Shown: positions 25,703 to 34,957, counted from the first letter of the stretch. The stretch: 58,133 bases of DNA from Cellvibrionaceae bacterium AOL6 (GCA_003265435.1 NOXC01000021.1:1-58133), one strand, 5' to 3'. The notes: a model not told the origin generated them from the sequence alone. Numbers and translations: made by a program.

Positions 25703-25823
25703 CGATCTGCTTACCCTTACAGGGAGGTCGGGCACAGGCGCCCAACTTGAGTTCTGAACAACCAAGCCCTATGATGCGCGACAGTTTCAGGGTGCGCGCG
25801 TGTTTTGTGCTTGACGGGGTTTA

Positions 25824-26016
25824 TGCCGGTCATGGTAACAAAGTACACTCGTGTTAAACGGGAAGCTGGTGAATTTCCAGCGCTGCCCCCGCAACGGTGA
25901 TTTGGCCCATCATACTCGACGATCCGCAAGCAGATCGACAACGCCACTGTGTTTACATGGGAAGGCCGAGTATGGAGCACAGGAACGTGTTCAGCCATCA
26001 GCCCGGATACCGGCCT
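25824..26016 (+). promoter_or_regulatory. Cobalamin (AdoCbl) riboswitch
   Basis: The leader contains the conserved core GTTAAACGGGAAGCTGGTG, a paired CTGGTGAATTTCCAG, CTGCCCCCGCAACGG, and the B12 box AGCCCGGATACCGGCC (26000-26015). GCCGGT at 25825-25830 can pair with ACCGGC at 26010-26015 to close the P1 helix. Binding of adenosylcobalamin represses downstream genes in known cases. A TTGACG at 25811 may be the promoter -35. After the aptamer, CACAGC (26025-26030) can pair with GCTGTG (26041-26046) and further hairpins follow, which probably form the expression platform before the btuB ATG at 26156. The gap 25703-26155 holds nothing else recognised. Confidence 0.93.
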
Positions 26017-26155
26017 TGAAGCAACACAGCCTGACCCAGCGCTGTGATAACCGATGTTGCGGTGGGCGACATCCGTGTGCTGCCTGTGGCTCGAATGCAG
26101 TCGGCCCTCGTTTTCCTACCGAAGCATCATATTTTGAATCCTGTGGATACTGAAT

Positions 26156-27985
26156 ATGATCTCCAAATCTTTTCTGTCTTTTTCGATTTCCGCCGCTGTG
26201 GCGATGACTGCGTTCAGCAGTACAACTCAGGCACAGCGCCTTGAAGAAACCCTGATTACCGCGACGCTCACCGAGGTGACCGAGCACGAAGCACTCGCAT
26301 CCGTTGACGTGATTACCGAAGCCGACATGCGACGCTTACAGGTCATCGACATTGCCGAGTCTTTGAACTTGCTTGCCGGGACCGATGTGGTTCGCTCTGG
26401 CGGGATTGGTGCACCGGTCGCGCTGTATACCCGGGGTACGAATTCCGGGCACACGCTGATGTTAATCAATGGGCAGCGCTTTTCTTCTGCCACACTTGGC
26501 ACCGCCTCGTTTCAGCTGATTGACCCCGCCCAGCTCGCACGCAGTGAATTTGTACGCGGCTCACGCTCGTCGCAATACGGTAGCGACGCCATCGGCGGTG
26601 TCATGCAGATGTTCACCTACGATGAAAAGGCAAGCCCTCGTAATGCGGTCATGTTGGAAGCCGGTTCCGACGAATTGCTCCGCGCCAGCCTGAATAGCCG
26701 CGGCCAAGTCGGGCAGCTCCACTACAGTGCCGGGCTCAGCAGTATTCATAGCGACGGCATTGATCACACAACCGATACCAGCGGAACCAATGGCGATACC
26801 GACGGCTTTGAAAGTCTGTCCGGGTCCCTGTTCACCGGTTACCACTTTAATTCCGGCGCGCGCTTGGATTTAAGTTACGTCTACAACGGCAGCACCGCAG
26901 ACTACGACAACACGTTCACACCCGGCTCCCTGCCCTATCGTGAACAGGCCATTCAAGCCCTGCAGGTGGGCGCTCACGTACCGGTAACCGAACATTACCA
27001 GTACCGCATCGACTTTGGTCGCAGCATGGATGAGTCGACTGAGCTCGACGCCGCCTTCCCCGGCAAGACCTATTTCGACACCACTCGTGACAGTATCTAC
27101 TGGCAAAACGACTGGCAGGCAACGGAATGGTTGCTGGCCACAGGCGGTATCGATTTTTACGACGAGCGCGTGGAAGCGTCAACCGACTACGCTGAAGACA
27201 GTCGAGACAATTTTGCCGTATTTGCACAGGCACAGAGCGAAACGGGTCCAGTAGACCTGCTTGTCGGCGTGCGCAACGACGACAACAGCAGCTATGGAAA
27301 TAAAACCACCGCCAATGTGTCGGCGGGTTATAACTTCACTCAAACCTATAAGCTCTTCGCGAGCTTTGCGCAAGGTTTCAAAGCGCCTACGCTGAACGAT
27401 CTCTATTGGCCAGCAGGCCCCTATTCTGCGGGCAACCCAGATGTAAAACCGGAAGAGTCTGACAACCTTGAGCTCGGCTTCAAAGCCGATCAGAGCTTTA
27501 TCGCCTGGCAATTAAATGTCTATCAGAACACCGTCGACAATCTGATCGACTGGGCTCCCGGGGAAGACTCGGTTTGGCGGCCCACCAATGTCGCGAAAGC
27601 GAAAATTAAAGGGGCTGAAGCCAGCGCATCTGCCCAGGTGTATTCCTTCGTATTTGAGGGCAGCGCGTCTTACAACAAAGCCGTCGATGACGAAACCGAT
27701 CAGCTGCTGCCACTGCGTGCACAACACAAGTATGTGGTGCGCATAGGCCAGGAGTTTGATGGAATAAATTACGGTGTTGTCGCGACCTATAATGGCAAGC
27801 GGGACCTCTACGGAGACACACTCGATAATTACATCCTGTACGACCTGTATGCCAATGTAGAACTGGCCGACGCACTGGTGCTCGGTATCAAAATTAACAA
27901 CGCGACCGATGAAGACTACGTGCTCAACCCGGGTTACAACACCGAAGACCGCAGCTTCAAGGCCAACTTAACCTATACGTTCTAA
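26156..27985 (+). CDS. btuB: Vitamin B12 TonB-dependent receptor BtuB
   Basis: A 609-residue outer-membrane corrinoid transporter. A signal peptide (1-26, TTQA/QRL) is followed by a TonB box-like EETLITAT. The plug domain has SVDVITEADMRRL, LYTRGTNSGHTLMLINGQR and RSSQYGSDAIGGVMQMFT. A 22-strand-type barrel ends NTEDRSFKANLTYTF. The length equals E. coli BtuB-type proteins. It is the first gene after a cobalamin riboswitch, which settles the substrate class. It feeds the BtuCDF importer encoded in the same operon. The start ATG has only a weak ribosome binding site, which fits control of initiation by the riboswitch. Confidence 0.93.
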   Translation: MISKSFLSFSISAAVAMTAFSSTTQAQRLEETLITATLTEVTEHEALASVDVITEADMRRLQVIDIAESLNLLAGTDVVRSGGIGAPVALYTRGTNSGHTLMLINGQRFSSATLGTASFQLIDPAQLARSEFVRGSRSSQYGSDAIGGVMQMFTYDEKASPRNAVMLEAGSDELLRASLNSRGQVGQLHYSAGLSSIHSDGIDHTTDTSGTNGDTDGFESLSGSLFTGYHFNSGARLDLSYVYNGSTADYDNTFTPGSLPYREQAIQALQVGAHVPVTEHYQYRIDFGRSMDESTELDAAFPGKTYFDTTRDSIYWQNDWQATEWLLATGGIDFYDERVEASTDYAEDSRDNFAVFAQAQSETGPVDLLVGVRNDDNSSYGNKTTANVSAGYNFTQTYKLFASFAQGFKAPTLNDLYWPAGPYSAGNPDVKPEESDNLELGFKADQSFIAWQLNVYQNTVDNLIDWAPGEDSVWRPTNVAKAKIKGAEASASAQVYSFVFEGSASYNKAVDDETDQLLPLRAQHKYVVRIGQEFDGINYGVVATYNGKRDLYGDTLDNYILYDLYANVELADALVLGIKINNATDEDYVLNPGYNTEDRSFKANLTYTF

Positions 27986-28009
27986 AGCCAATCTACCCAG
28001 GCGGCACGC

Positions 28010-28624
28010 ATGACAGACGACACACAGAAAAAAGACGAAAAACATCGCAAGGCGATGGAAAAACAGAAAGCGCAGGTCGATGCCAGTATCGCAGCGGCTG
28101 ATGTCGAGCGCGGTGTGAGCGTATTATTGACCGGCAACGGCAAGGGCAAAAGCTCTTCGGCGTTTGGCATGGTCATGCGTGCGCTGGGTTATCAACAGAA
28201 AGTGGGCGTGATCCAGTTTATCAAGGGTGAGCAGCTCAGCGGTGAGGAGCTGTATCTTCAGGCACAGTGCCCCGATGTCTACTTTTATCAAATGGGTACG
28301 GGCTTCACCTGGGATACGCAAAATCGCGCGGGTGATATCGCTGCCGCCGAACGCACCTGGGCCGAAGCCGAAGCGCTGTTGAACAACGCAGACTTCGATC
28401 TCGTGGTACTCGATGAGCTGACGTACATGCTCGCTTACGATTATCTGGATGCGACCCGCGTACTGAACGCCATTGCACAGCGCCCCACGCAACAAAGCGT
28501 GGTGGTGACCGGTCGCGGCGGCGGTAGCGCCCTGCAGGACATCATGGACACCGTATCGGAAGTAAAAGACATTAAGCATGCGTTTACTTCCGGCATCAAG
28601 GCTCGCCGTGGTGTGGATTTCTAG
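28010..28624 (+). CDS. cobO: Corrinoid adenosyltransferase (CobA/CobO/BtuR)
   Basis: A 204-residue cytoplasmic enzyme transferring the 5'-deoxyadenosyl group of ATP to cob(I)alamin or cobinamide. After a charged N-terminus (MTDDTQKKDEKHRKAMEKQK) comes the P-loop TGNGKGKSSSAFG (41-53), then GVIQFIKGEQLSGEE, QMGTGFTWDT, LVVLDELTYML and VVVTGRGG, the standard BtuR order. It lies 24 bases after btuB. Its 3' end overlaps the permease gene. In the pathway it converts imported corrinoid to the adenosyl form used by CobU and sensed by the riboswitch. Confidence 0.95.
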   Translation: MTDDTQKKDEKHRKAMEKQKAQVDASIAAADVERGVSVLLTGNGKGKSSSAFGMVMRALGYQQKVGVIQFIKGEQLSGEELYLQAQCPDVYFYQMGTGFTWDTQNRAGDIAAAERTWAEAEALLNNADFDLVVLDELTYMLAYDYLDATRVLNAIAQRPTQQSVVVTGRGGGSALQDIMDTVSEVKDIKHAFTSGIKARRGVDF

Positions 28625-29660
28625 CGCGCGCACGCATCGAAGCGCCTATTTATGCGCGCTTTCGATACTCACCCTGGTGATTTTTTTTACGGCGCTGTGT
28701 GTCGGCAGCAGCCCTCTGTCTTTCCGCGACGCCCTGTTTGCGTTATTCGGCGCAGACACTCAGCAGGCCCACGCAGCGCTGGTTGTTTGGGAATTGCGCT
28801 TGCCACGTGCAGCACTCGCTTTATGTGTCGGCGCGATGCTCGCCATCAGTGGCGCCGCGATGCAGGGATTATTTCGCAACCCCTTGGCCGACCCCGCATT
28901 AATCGGCGTCACCGCAGGCGCTTCACTCGGCGCGAGCCTGACCATATTTTTTGCAGGTGCGCTGGCCGGCGCAGGTGCGTTGTCTCAAGTATCGCGCCTG
29001 GGGCTGACCGGGATCAGTGCCTGCATCGGCGGTGCGCTGGCCGTGCTGCTGGTATATCGCATCGCCACGCGAGCACAAAAGACCTCTGTCACCACCATGT
29101 TGCTCGCCGGCATGGCCATCACCGCACTGGCCGGCGGCATCAGTAACCTGCTCGAATATTTTTCAGACAGCAGCACCTTGCGCCAACTCAGCATGTGGCG
29201 CATGGGCTCGCTGGAATCGTCGAGTTATGCGCGGCTTTTTATTGCCGCCGTGTTGCTGCTGCTCAGCCTGTCGGTTTTGCAATGGTTGGCGCCCGCCTTA
29301 AACGCGTTTTTACTCGGCGAATCCGAAGCGCGCCACCTCGGTTTACATGTCGAACGTACCAAGCGCTGTTTAATTTTGATTGTGGGCGTTGCGACAGGCA
29401 GCAGCGTGGCCTTGGCCGGCAGTATTGTGTTTATTGGTCTGATTGTGCCGCACATGCTGCGCATGGTGGTCGGGCCGGATCACCGTATTTTATTACCAGC
29501 CTGCGCGCTGGGAGGTGCGAGTCTGCTCTGCGCAGCCGACTCCCTGTCGCGTATTGTCATCGCCCCATCAGAGTTGCCCGTCGGGTTAATCATCGCCCTG
29601 CTCGGCGCGCCCTTTTTTGTGTTCATGCTGCGTCAGTACCGCAGCTATGATTTCCAATAA
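28608..29660 (+). CDS. btuC: Corrinoid ABC transporter permease BtuC
   Basis: A FecCD-family inner-membrane permease of 350 residues. About ten TM segments are visible, with hallmark stretches RLPRAALALCVGAMLAISG, MQGLFRNPLADPALIGVTAG, and GSIVFIGLIVPHMLRM-like sequence near residue 260. GTG 28608 is chosen because AAGG precedes it by 6 bases; an ATG at 28578 would add 10 residues without a ribosome binding site and lengthen the overlap with cobO. Works with BtuD and BtuF to import corrinoid from the periplasm. Its stop codon TAA overlaps the btuD ATG by one base (TAATG). Confidence 0.93.
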   Translation: MVWISSARTHRSAYLCALSILTLVIFFTALCVGSSPLSFRDALFALFGADTQQAHAALVVWELRLPRAALALCVGAMLAISGAAMQGLFRNPLADPALIGVTAGASLGASLTIFFAGALAGAGALSQVSRLGLTGISACIGGALAVLLVYRIATRAQKTSVTTMLLAGMAITALAGGISNLLEYFSDSSTLRQLSMWRMGSLESSSYARLFIAAVLLLLSLSVLQWLAPALNAFLLGESEARHLGLHVERTKRCLILIVGVATGSSVALAGSIVFIGLIVPHMLRMVVGPDHRILLPACALGGASLLCAADSLSRIVIAPSELPVGLIIALLGAPFFVFMLRQYRSYDFQ

Positions 29661-30475
29661 TGGGGGATCGCACTTTGGCTTCAAGCTCACAGCTTCAACT
29701 CGACAACATTGTGCTGACGCGCGCGGGCCAAAAAGTGCTGGACATCCCGTATCTTATTTTCGATCCCGTCCCTCTGACGGTATTGGTTGGTCCGAATGGC
29801 GCGGGGAAATCGAGTTTACTCCAGCTTTTAAGCGGTGAGCTGACGGCCACTTCCGGTGCCCTTTCTTTGTGGAATACACCGCTCACCAATTGGCAGAGCC
29901 TTGAGCGCGCGCGTCGACTGGCGGTGTTGCCTCAACGCAGCCAATTAAATTTTGCGTTTACGGTGCGCGAAGTGGTTGCGCTGGGTTGCTTGCCTCACGA
30001 TGCAGGCTCAGAGGCAGACCGCGTGATGGTGGATGCGTGTTTGGCTGAGCTCGATTTAACCCACCTTGAACACGAGCCCTATACGCAGTTATCAGGCGGC
30101 GAACAACAACGTGTGCAGCTCGCCCGCGTTTTTTGTCAGCTCTGGCCTTTGCGTGATCGCGACGAAACAGGCCTGTTACTGCTGGACGAACCCCTCACCG
30201 CGCTCGACATTGCACATCAGCACGCGCTGATGCGCTCCCTGCATGCGCTGGGTCGCTTTGGTATTTACAGTATTGTGGTCCTTCACGATCTCAGCCTCGC
30301 CGCTCAATATGCGCAGCGCATTCTGGTGCTGAACCAAGGTCATATCGTCGCCGACGGCACACCCGAAACAGCGCTGAGCACTGACGTCGTCAATGACGTG
30401 TTTGCGGTGCAATCCCAAATCGTATCTGTGGGCGGGCATCAACATTTTTTGGTAGAGCCCCTATGCAAACCTTAA
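29660..30475 (+). CDS. btuD: Corrinoid ABC transporter ATP-binding protein BtuD
   Basis: A 271-residue ABC ATPase. Walker A GPNGAGKSS, Q-loop region LPQRSQLNFAF, signature LSGGEQQRVQLARVF, Walker B LLLLDEPLTALD and H-loop VVLHDLS are all intact. The sequence is of the FepC/HmuV type that partners FecCD permeases. The ATG at 29660 overlaps the btuC stop codon, indicating coupled translation. It overlaps the start of cobU by 13 bases. Heme import could be considered from the family alone, but the riboswitch and neighbouring corrinoid genes make cobalamin the substrate. Confidence 0.93.
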   Translation: MGDRTLASSSQLQLDNIVLTRAGQKVLDIPYLIFDPVPLTVLVGPNGAGKSSLLQLLSGELTATSGALSLWNTPLTNWQSLERARRLAVLPQRSQLNFAFTVREVVALGCLPHDAGSEADRVMVDACLAELDLTHLEHEPYTQLSGGEQQRVQLARVFCQLWPLRDRDETGLLLLDEPLTALDIAHQHALMRSLHALGRFGIYSIVVLHDLSLAAQYAQRILVLNQGHIVADGTPETALSTDVVNDVFAVQSQIVSVGGHQHFLVEPLCKP

Positions 30476-30984
30476 TCCTGGGCGGCGCGCGCAGTGGAAA
30501 AAGTCGCATCGCTGAACAACGCTGTCACGAGTGGCAACAACGTGAACAGGGCGAGCTTGTGTACCTGGCAACAGGCACCGGCTTGGATGACGAGATGCAA
30601 GCCCGCATTGCGCACCATCAGGCGCTGCGTGAAGCGGGCCCGGAATCCTGGCACTTAGTCGAAGAGCCCTTGAAGCTTGCTGAGCGATTACAGGAGGAGG
30701 ATCACCCTTCACGCTGCATCCTTGTGGATTGCCTGACGCTCTGGCTCAACAACTGCCTGTACCAACACTGTTGGCCCGAACAACGCGCAGCACTATTTAA
30801 GTGGCTGCCCACACTTCGAGCCGAGCTGATTTTTGTCAGCAACGAAGTGGGACAAGGTATTATCCCTCTGGGTGCAGAAACCCGTCACTTCGTTGACGAG
30901 GCTGGTCGCCTCCATCAAGAACTCGCACGCGTATGCGACCGCGTTGAATTTATCGTCGCAGGACTACCAATGAGGTTAAAATAA
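30463..30984 (+). CDS. cobU: Adenosylcobinamide kinase / adenosylcobinamide-phosphate guanylyltransferase
   Basis: A 173-residue bifunctional enzyme that phosphorylates adenosylcobinamide and then adds GMP to give AdoCbi-GDP. The N-terminal P-loop is LILGGARSGKSRIAEQ; ILVDCLTLWLNN and IFVSNEVGQGIIPLG are conserved CobU motifs. The family guanylylated histidine lies in the region after the P-loop (IAHHQALREAGPESW). The length is typical of the family. It begins within the last 13 bases of btuD and ends 2 bases before cobT. Confidence 0.95.
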   Translation: MQTLILGGARSGKSRIAEQRCHEWQQREQGELVYLATGTGLDDEMQARIAHHQALREAGPESWHLVEEPLKLAERLQEEDHPSRCILVDCLTLWLNNCLYQHCWPEQRAALFKWLPTLRAELIFVSNEVGQGIIPLGAETRHFVDEAGRLHQELARVCDRVEFIVAGLPMRLK

Positions 30985-30986
30985 TA

Positions 30987-32045
30987 ATGACTCTGGACTG
31001 GCTCTTAGACGAGGCCGCACCGCTTGATGCCGCAGCCCATTTGCATGCACTGCAACACCAGCAACAACTCACCAAGCCGCCCGGTTCGCTCGGGGAACTT
31101 GAAACCATAGCCAGTCAATTTTGTGCCTGGCAACGCACCAACCACCCTAGCCTCGAAACGATATGCGTGCGCGTTTTTGCCGCGGATCACGGTGTCGCAC
31201 AACGCGGTGTGAGCGCCTACCCGCAGAGCGTCACCGCACAAATGATTGCCAACTTTGTCGCCGGTGGTGCTGCGGTAAGTGTGTTATCGAAGCACGCCAA
31301 AGCTGATTTACAGATTGTCGATTTGGGAACCGTCGGTGCGATTGATGGCGCGACGCGCTCGCACGCTGACTATGTGGATGCACGCATCCATGCGAGTACC
31401 GCCGATTTTAGCGAAGCGCCGGCAATGGACCCTCTGCAACTTACGCTCGCATTAAATGCCGGTCGCGATCAAGTCAGCGATGCACAACTGTTTATTGGTG
31501 GCGACATGGGCATCGGCAACACTACTGCAGCCGCCGCCATTTTTTGCGCGCTGCTGGATCTCCCCGCCGAAACGGTATGCGGGCCAGGCACCGGATTAAA
31601 CGACGAAGGTGTTGCCCACAAAGCCGAAATCGTTCGACAGGCCTTACATCAACACGCGATGTATTTGTCTGAACCGCTCAGTGTGCTGCAGCATCTGGGC
31701 GGTTTTGAAATTGCCGCGTTGTGCGGCGCCTATTTAACCGCAGCGCAACGCGGCATTCCCATTTTGGTCGATGGCTTTATTTGCACGGCTGCGGCATTGC
31801 TCGCCTGTCGCATTCAACCTGCTGCGCGCGCTTGGATGCTGTTCGCTCATCAAAGTGCGGAGCCCGCACATCGCCAAGCTTTAACGCTTATGAATGCCCG
31901 CCCGCTGTTGTCGCTTGATATGCGCCTCGGGGAAGGCAGTGCTGCATTAATCGCGCTGCCACTGTTAAGATCGGCTTTGCATTTACATAACGAAATGGCC
32001 AGCTTCGACAGCGCCAAGGTAGACAAGGGAGCCCCCAACGAATGA
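30987..32045 (+). CDS. cobT: Nicotinate-nucleotide:dimethylbenzimidazole phosphoribosyltransferase
   Basis: A 352-residue cytoplasmic enzyme making alpha-ribazole 5'-phosphate from nicotinate mononucleotide and a lower-ligand base. Recognisable segments are KPPGSLGELE near the N-terminus, FAADHGVAQRGVSAYPQSVT, IGGDMGIGNTTAAAAI, GPGTGLNDEGVAHK, and LDMRLGEGSAALIALPLL near the end with the catalytic glutamate in RLGEGSAA. No bluB or other base-making gene is in the operon, so the lower-ligand base must come from elsewhere in the genome or the environment. It overlaps cobC by 4 bases (ATGA). Confidence 0.95.
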   Translation: MTLDWLLDEAAPLDAAAHLHALQHQQQLTKPPGSLGELETIASQFCAWQRTNHPSLETICVRVFAADHGVAQRGVSAYPQSVTAQMIANFVAGGAAVSVLSKHAKADLQIVDLGTVGAIDGATRSHADYVDARIHASTADFSEAPAMDPLQLTLALNAGRDQVSDAQLFIGGDMGIGNTTAAAAIFCALLDLPAETVCGPGTGLNDEGVAHKAEIVRQALHQHAMYLSEPLSVLQHLGGFEIAALCGAYLTAAQRGIPILVDGFICTAAALLACRIQPAARAWMLFAHQSAEPAHRQALTLMNARPLLSLDMRLGEGSAALIALPLLRSALHLHNEMASFDSAKVDKGAPNE

Positions 32046-32662
32046 TTTTGTATCCGGTAGATGTGTTGCGGCATGGTGAATGCGAAGGCGGAGACATATT
32101 TCGCGGCAGCACCGATGTTGCGCTCAGCGCGCAAGGTGAAGAGACCATGCGTAACCAGCTCGCCGCGCACGGCCAAGACTACGCCTTAATTGCAAGCTCG
32201 CCTTTGCGACGTTGTCGCGAGTTCGCCACAGAGGTCGCCGAATCCCGTTCGCTCCCGTTGACCGTGATCGACGGTTTCAGAGAAATGCATTTTGGAGAGT
32301 GGGAAGGGCAGCAAAGAACGGCCGTGGCCGAACGCGAAGCGCAATTTCACAGTGCCTGGCTCGCCGACCCTGAAACGCATACGCCACCCGGCGCCGAACC
32401 CTTGCATCAGGTATACGAACGCGTCGCCGACGCCATGGCCACACTCGTTGCCCACCCCGTGATCCAAGACACTCAGGCACCGACACTGCTAGTGTGTCAC
32501 GGCGGCATCATCCGAACACTTATGGCACTCGCCCTGGCGCTACCATTAAGTTCGGCACGGCGCTTGGCCGTACCCTATGGTTGCGTCACACGCCTTTGGT
32601 TCGCTCAAGACCCGCGCCAGGGCGGCTACCTTGAACAGCACAATTTGCCCAAGCATGGCTGA
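32042..32662 (+). CDS. cobC: Alpha-ribazole phosphatase (histidine phosphatase family)
   Basis: A 206-residue phosphatase of the phosphoglycerate-mutase fold. The N-terminal motif is VLRHGECEGGDIFRGSTDVALS with catalytic His in RHG. SSPLRRCREFA, the GEWEGQ acid region and LLVCHGGIIRTLM supply the remaining catalytic residues. In the cobalamin pathway it removes phosphate from alpha-ribazole phosphate or adenosylcobalamin phosphate. General PGM-fold function is certain; the CobC role is from context between cobT and cobS. It overlaps cobS by 8 bases. Confidence 0.9.
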   Translation: MILYPVDVLRHGECEGGDIFRGSTDVALSAQGEETMRNQLAAHGQDYALIASSPLRRCREFATEVAESRSLPLTVIDGFREMHFGEWEGQQRTAVAEREAQFHSAWLADPETHTPPGAEPLHQVYERVADAMATLVAHPVIQDTQAPTLLVCHGGIIRTLMALALALPLSSARRLAVPYGCVTRLWFAQDPRQGGYLEQHNLPKHG

Positions 32663-33419
32663 GTCACGTCGAGGGCGCGCGCTGTTTGCCGCGCTGGCAT
32701 TGATGACCATCTTGCCTGTACCGAACACGTCTGACGAAGACGAGCGTAACGCTGTCGCTTATTTACCCGCTGTAGGCGTAATACTCGCACTGATTCTTGC
32801 CGTAGTCGCAGCCGTTGCTGGGGCGCTGCTTCCGCCTTTGGCTGCCGCAGCAGTGCTACTGATCACATGGTGTGTGTTAACCGGCGCATTGCATTTGGAT
32901 GGCTTGGCGGATACCGCGGATGCGTGGATGGCCAGCCATCAGCACGGCCGTGATCGCGTGCTCGACATATTTCGCGAGCCGCTCTGTGGGAGTGCGGCGG
33001 TGGTCGCGTTGATCGGCGTACTAATCGCAAAATTTGCCGCGCTGGCCACCTTGATGAGTGGCGAATTTCACAATCTTATTGCCGCACTGCTGTTCTCCCT
33101 GGTGCTGTCTCGCACGGCGGCAGTTTTTTATGCCGCCACCACGCCCTATGCACGGCCGAGCGGCCTCGGCTTGTGGGCACGTTCTCATGGCTCTCGGGGG
33201 TTTATCGCTGGCCTGGCCCTACTGTGTGCGTTGCCGGCCTTGCTCATTGCCGGTAGCGGGCATTTTGTGTTTTCCGCTTTACTGGCCGTGTGCCTCGTCA
33301 CGGGGTTGACCTTTTTCTGGCGGCGCGTGTGGTTAAAAAAAATCGGCGGCTACACCGGGGATATCCTCGGCGCCTTAATCGAATTGATAGAAGTGCTATG
33401 TCTGCTCTGTTTGCTCTGA
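32655..33419 (+). CDS. cobS: Adenosylcobinamide-GDP ribazoletransferase (cobalamin synthase)
   Basis: A 254-residue inner-membrane enzyme joining AdoCbi-GDP and alpha-ribazole(-phosphate). Hydrophobic segments alternate with the signature LTGALHLDGLADTADAW, which carries the metal-binding Asp residues, followed by RDRVLDIFREPLCGSAAV, FYAATTPYARPSGLG and KKIGGYTGDILGALIEL at the C-terminus. The ATG at 32655 overlaps the cobC stop region by 8 bases; an upstream frame start at 32577 lies deep inside cobC and is rejected. It overlaps btuF by 22 bases. Confidence 0.94.
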   Translation: MAESRRGRALFAALALMTILPVPNTSDEDERNAVAYLPAVGVILALILAVVAAVAGALLPPLAAAAVLLITWCVLTGALHLDGLADTADAWMASHQHGRDRVLDIFREPLCGSAAVVALIGVLIAKFAALATLMSGEFHNLIAALLFSLVLSRTAAVFYAATTPYARPSGLGLWARSHGSRGFIAGLALLCALPALLIAGSGHFVFSALLAVCLVTGLTFFWRRVWLKKIGGYTGDILGALIELIEVLCLLCLL

Positions 33420-34285
33420 AAACATGTCTGTTTTTTGTTTGGCTGGCCTTCAGCACGGCTCAAGCTGACACACTGCGTGTGACCGATGCCGAAGGCCGGG
33501 TGCTGACACTCGCCGCGCCAGCCGAACGCATCGTGGCTCTCGCGCCCCACGTGGTTGAGAATGCCTTCGCCGCCGGTATTGGCGACCGTATCGTCGGCGC
33601 AGTGGATTACGCAGATTACCCTGAAGCCGCCGCGCAGTTGCCCCGCGTGGGCAATTACACCTCGGTCAGCCTTGAAAGCATTATCGCGCTGAAACCAGAC
33701 CTCATCCTCGCGTGGGGAAGTGGCAATCCGCGCAGCACTCTCGAGAAACTCGACGCCCTGGGCATTCCAGTCTACATCGACGAGCCACGCAGCTTCGACG
33801 CGCTGGCAAACACCCTTAAAGACTTCGGCACCCTCGGTGGTGAACCTGTACTCGCCTCACAACGAGCCGATCAATTTTTACAACGGATTCAACGGCTTCG
33901 GCAACGCTATGCCGAGGCCGAGACGGTGTCGGTATTTTACGAGGTGTGGAATCAGCCCCTGCAAACGATCAACGGTAAGCACCTGATCAGCGACGTGATG
34001 CGTCTGTGCGCTGGCGTGAATGTGTTTGCAGAGGAAACCGCTATTGCGCCGCTGGTCAGTGTTGAATCCGTCATCGCCGCCGATCCCGACGTGATTATCG
34101 CCAGCGGCATGGACGCGAGCCGACCGGAATGGCTCGATGAATGGCTGCGCTACCCGATGATACACGCGGTCGCCACGCAGCAACTTCACCACATTCACCC
34201 CGACCTGTTACAGCGCCACACCCCCCGCATTGCCGACGGCGCCGAACAAATGTGCGCGCAACTGGCCGAAGCAAGAACGAAATAA
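33398..34285 (+). CDS. btuF: Corrinoid periplasmic binding protein BtuF
   Basis: A 295-residue periplasmic protein. A signal peptide (1-20, cleavage at STAQA/DTL) precedes the type III binding-protein fold: RIVALAPHVVENAFAAG, VGAVDYADYPEAA, LPRVGNYTSVSLESIIALKP, DLILAWGSGNPRS, and FYEVWNQPLQTINGKHLISD in the C-terminal lobe. It delivers corrinoid to BtuCD. It is the last gene of the operon, away from btuCD, which is less common. It starts within the last 22 bases of cobS. A repeat element follows 9 bases after the stop codon, between it and the convergent ribA. Confidence 0.93.
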   Translation: MSALFALKTCLFFVWLAFSTAQADTLRVTDAEGRVLTLAAPAERIVALAPHVVENAFAAGIGDRIVGAVDYADYPEAAAQLPRVGNYTSVSLESIIALKPDLILAWGSGNPRSTLEKLDALGIPVYIDEPRSFDALANTLKDFGTLGGEPVLASQRADQFLQRIQRLRQRYAEAETVSVFYEVWNQPLQTINGKHLISDVMRLCAGVNVFAEETAIAPLVSVESVIAADPDVIIASGMDASRPEWLDEWLRYPMIHAVATQQLHHIHPDLLQRHTPRIADGAEQMCAQLAEARTK

Positions 34286-34294
34286 AGTATGCGG

Positions 34295-34320
34295 TGGGGT
34301 CTGACCCCAGCGTATGCGTT
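34295..34320. repeat. GGGGTCTGACCCC-family element, single copy
   Basis: TGGGGTCTGACCCCA (34295-34309) is followed by GCGTATGCGTT, the same tail as the copy at 18043. Upstream GTATGCGG partly mirrors that tail. It occupies the 45-base gap between convergent btuF and ribA, where it could act as a shared terminator. Confidence 0.8.
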
Positions 34321-34330
34321 GAGGGAAGGC

Positions 34331-34930
34331 TTATTCTTCGCCGAAGAGGTGGCCGAGTTTGCCTTTTTTGGTTTCGAGGTATTGGCTGTTGTGCGGATTG
34401 CGGCCGGTTTCGTGGGGGCGGCGTTCGGCGATGGTGATGCCGGCGTCTTGCAGGGCTTTGATTTTGCGCGGGTTGTTGGTCATCAGTTTGACGCTTTTGA
34501 TGCCCACGTGTTCGAACATGGTTTTGAGCATGGAGTAGTCGCGCATGTCGGCGCCAAAGCCCAGTTTTTCATTGGCTTCGACCGTGTCGAGACCACAGTC
34601 CTGCAGCTTGTAGGCGCGAATCTTGTTAATTAAGCCAATGCCTCGCCCTTCCTGGCGCAAATAGAAGATCGCACCTGCACCTTCAACCGCAATCTTGTGC
34701 ATTGCTGCCTGGAGCTGTGCACCACAGTCACAGCGCAGGCTGAACAGCGCATCGCCGGTGAGGCATTCGGAGTGAATGCGCACAAGCACGGGTTGATCCG
34801 GTTTGACGCCCACGTCCCCATAGGTCAGCACCAGATGCTCTTTGTCCGTGGTTTCCTCCACGAAGCCGTGCATACAGAAGATGCCCCATGGGGTGGGCAA
34901 TTTGGATGACTCGATATACTTAACCGACAC
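34331..34930 (-). CDS. ribA: GTP cyclohydrolase II
   Basis: A 199-residue enzyme opening GTP to the first riboflavin precursor. The zinc site is complete: [20 protein letters not shown] with Cys56, Cys67 and Cys69. [29 protein letters not shown] and the C-terminal [12 protein letters not shown] are conserved. The length matches E. coli RibA. It lies 64 bases downstream of the rest of the minus-strand riboflavin cluster. It is probably the only working GTP cyclohydrolase II in this window because the equivalent half of RibBA has lost its zinc cysteines. Confidence 0.96.
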   Translation of the reverse strand: MSVKYIESSKLPTPWGIFCMHGFVEETTDKEHLVLTYGDVGVKPDQPVLVRIHSECLTGDALFSLRCDCGAQLQAAMHKIAVEGAGAIFYLRQEGRGIGLINKIRAYKLQDCGLDTVEANEKLGFGADMRDYSMLKTMFEHVGIKSVKLMTNNPRKIKALQDAGITIAERRPHETGRNPHNSQYLETKKGKLGHLFGEE

Positions 34931-34957
34931 GCTGTGCGCTCCCGGATCTTTAATGCA

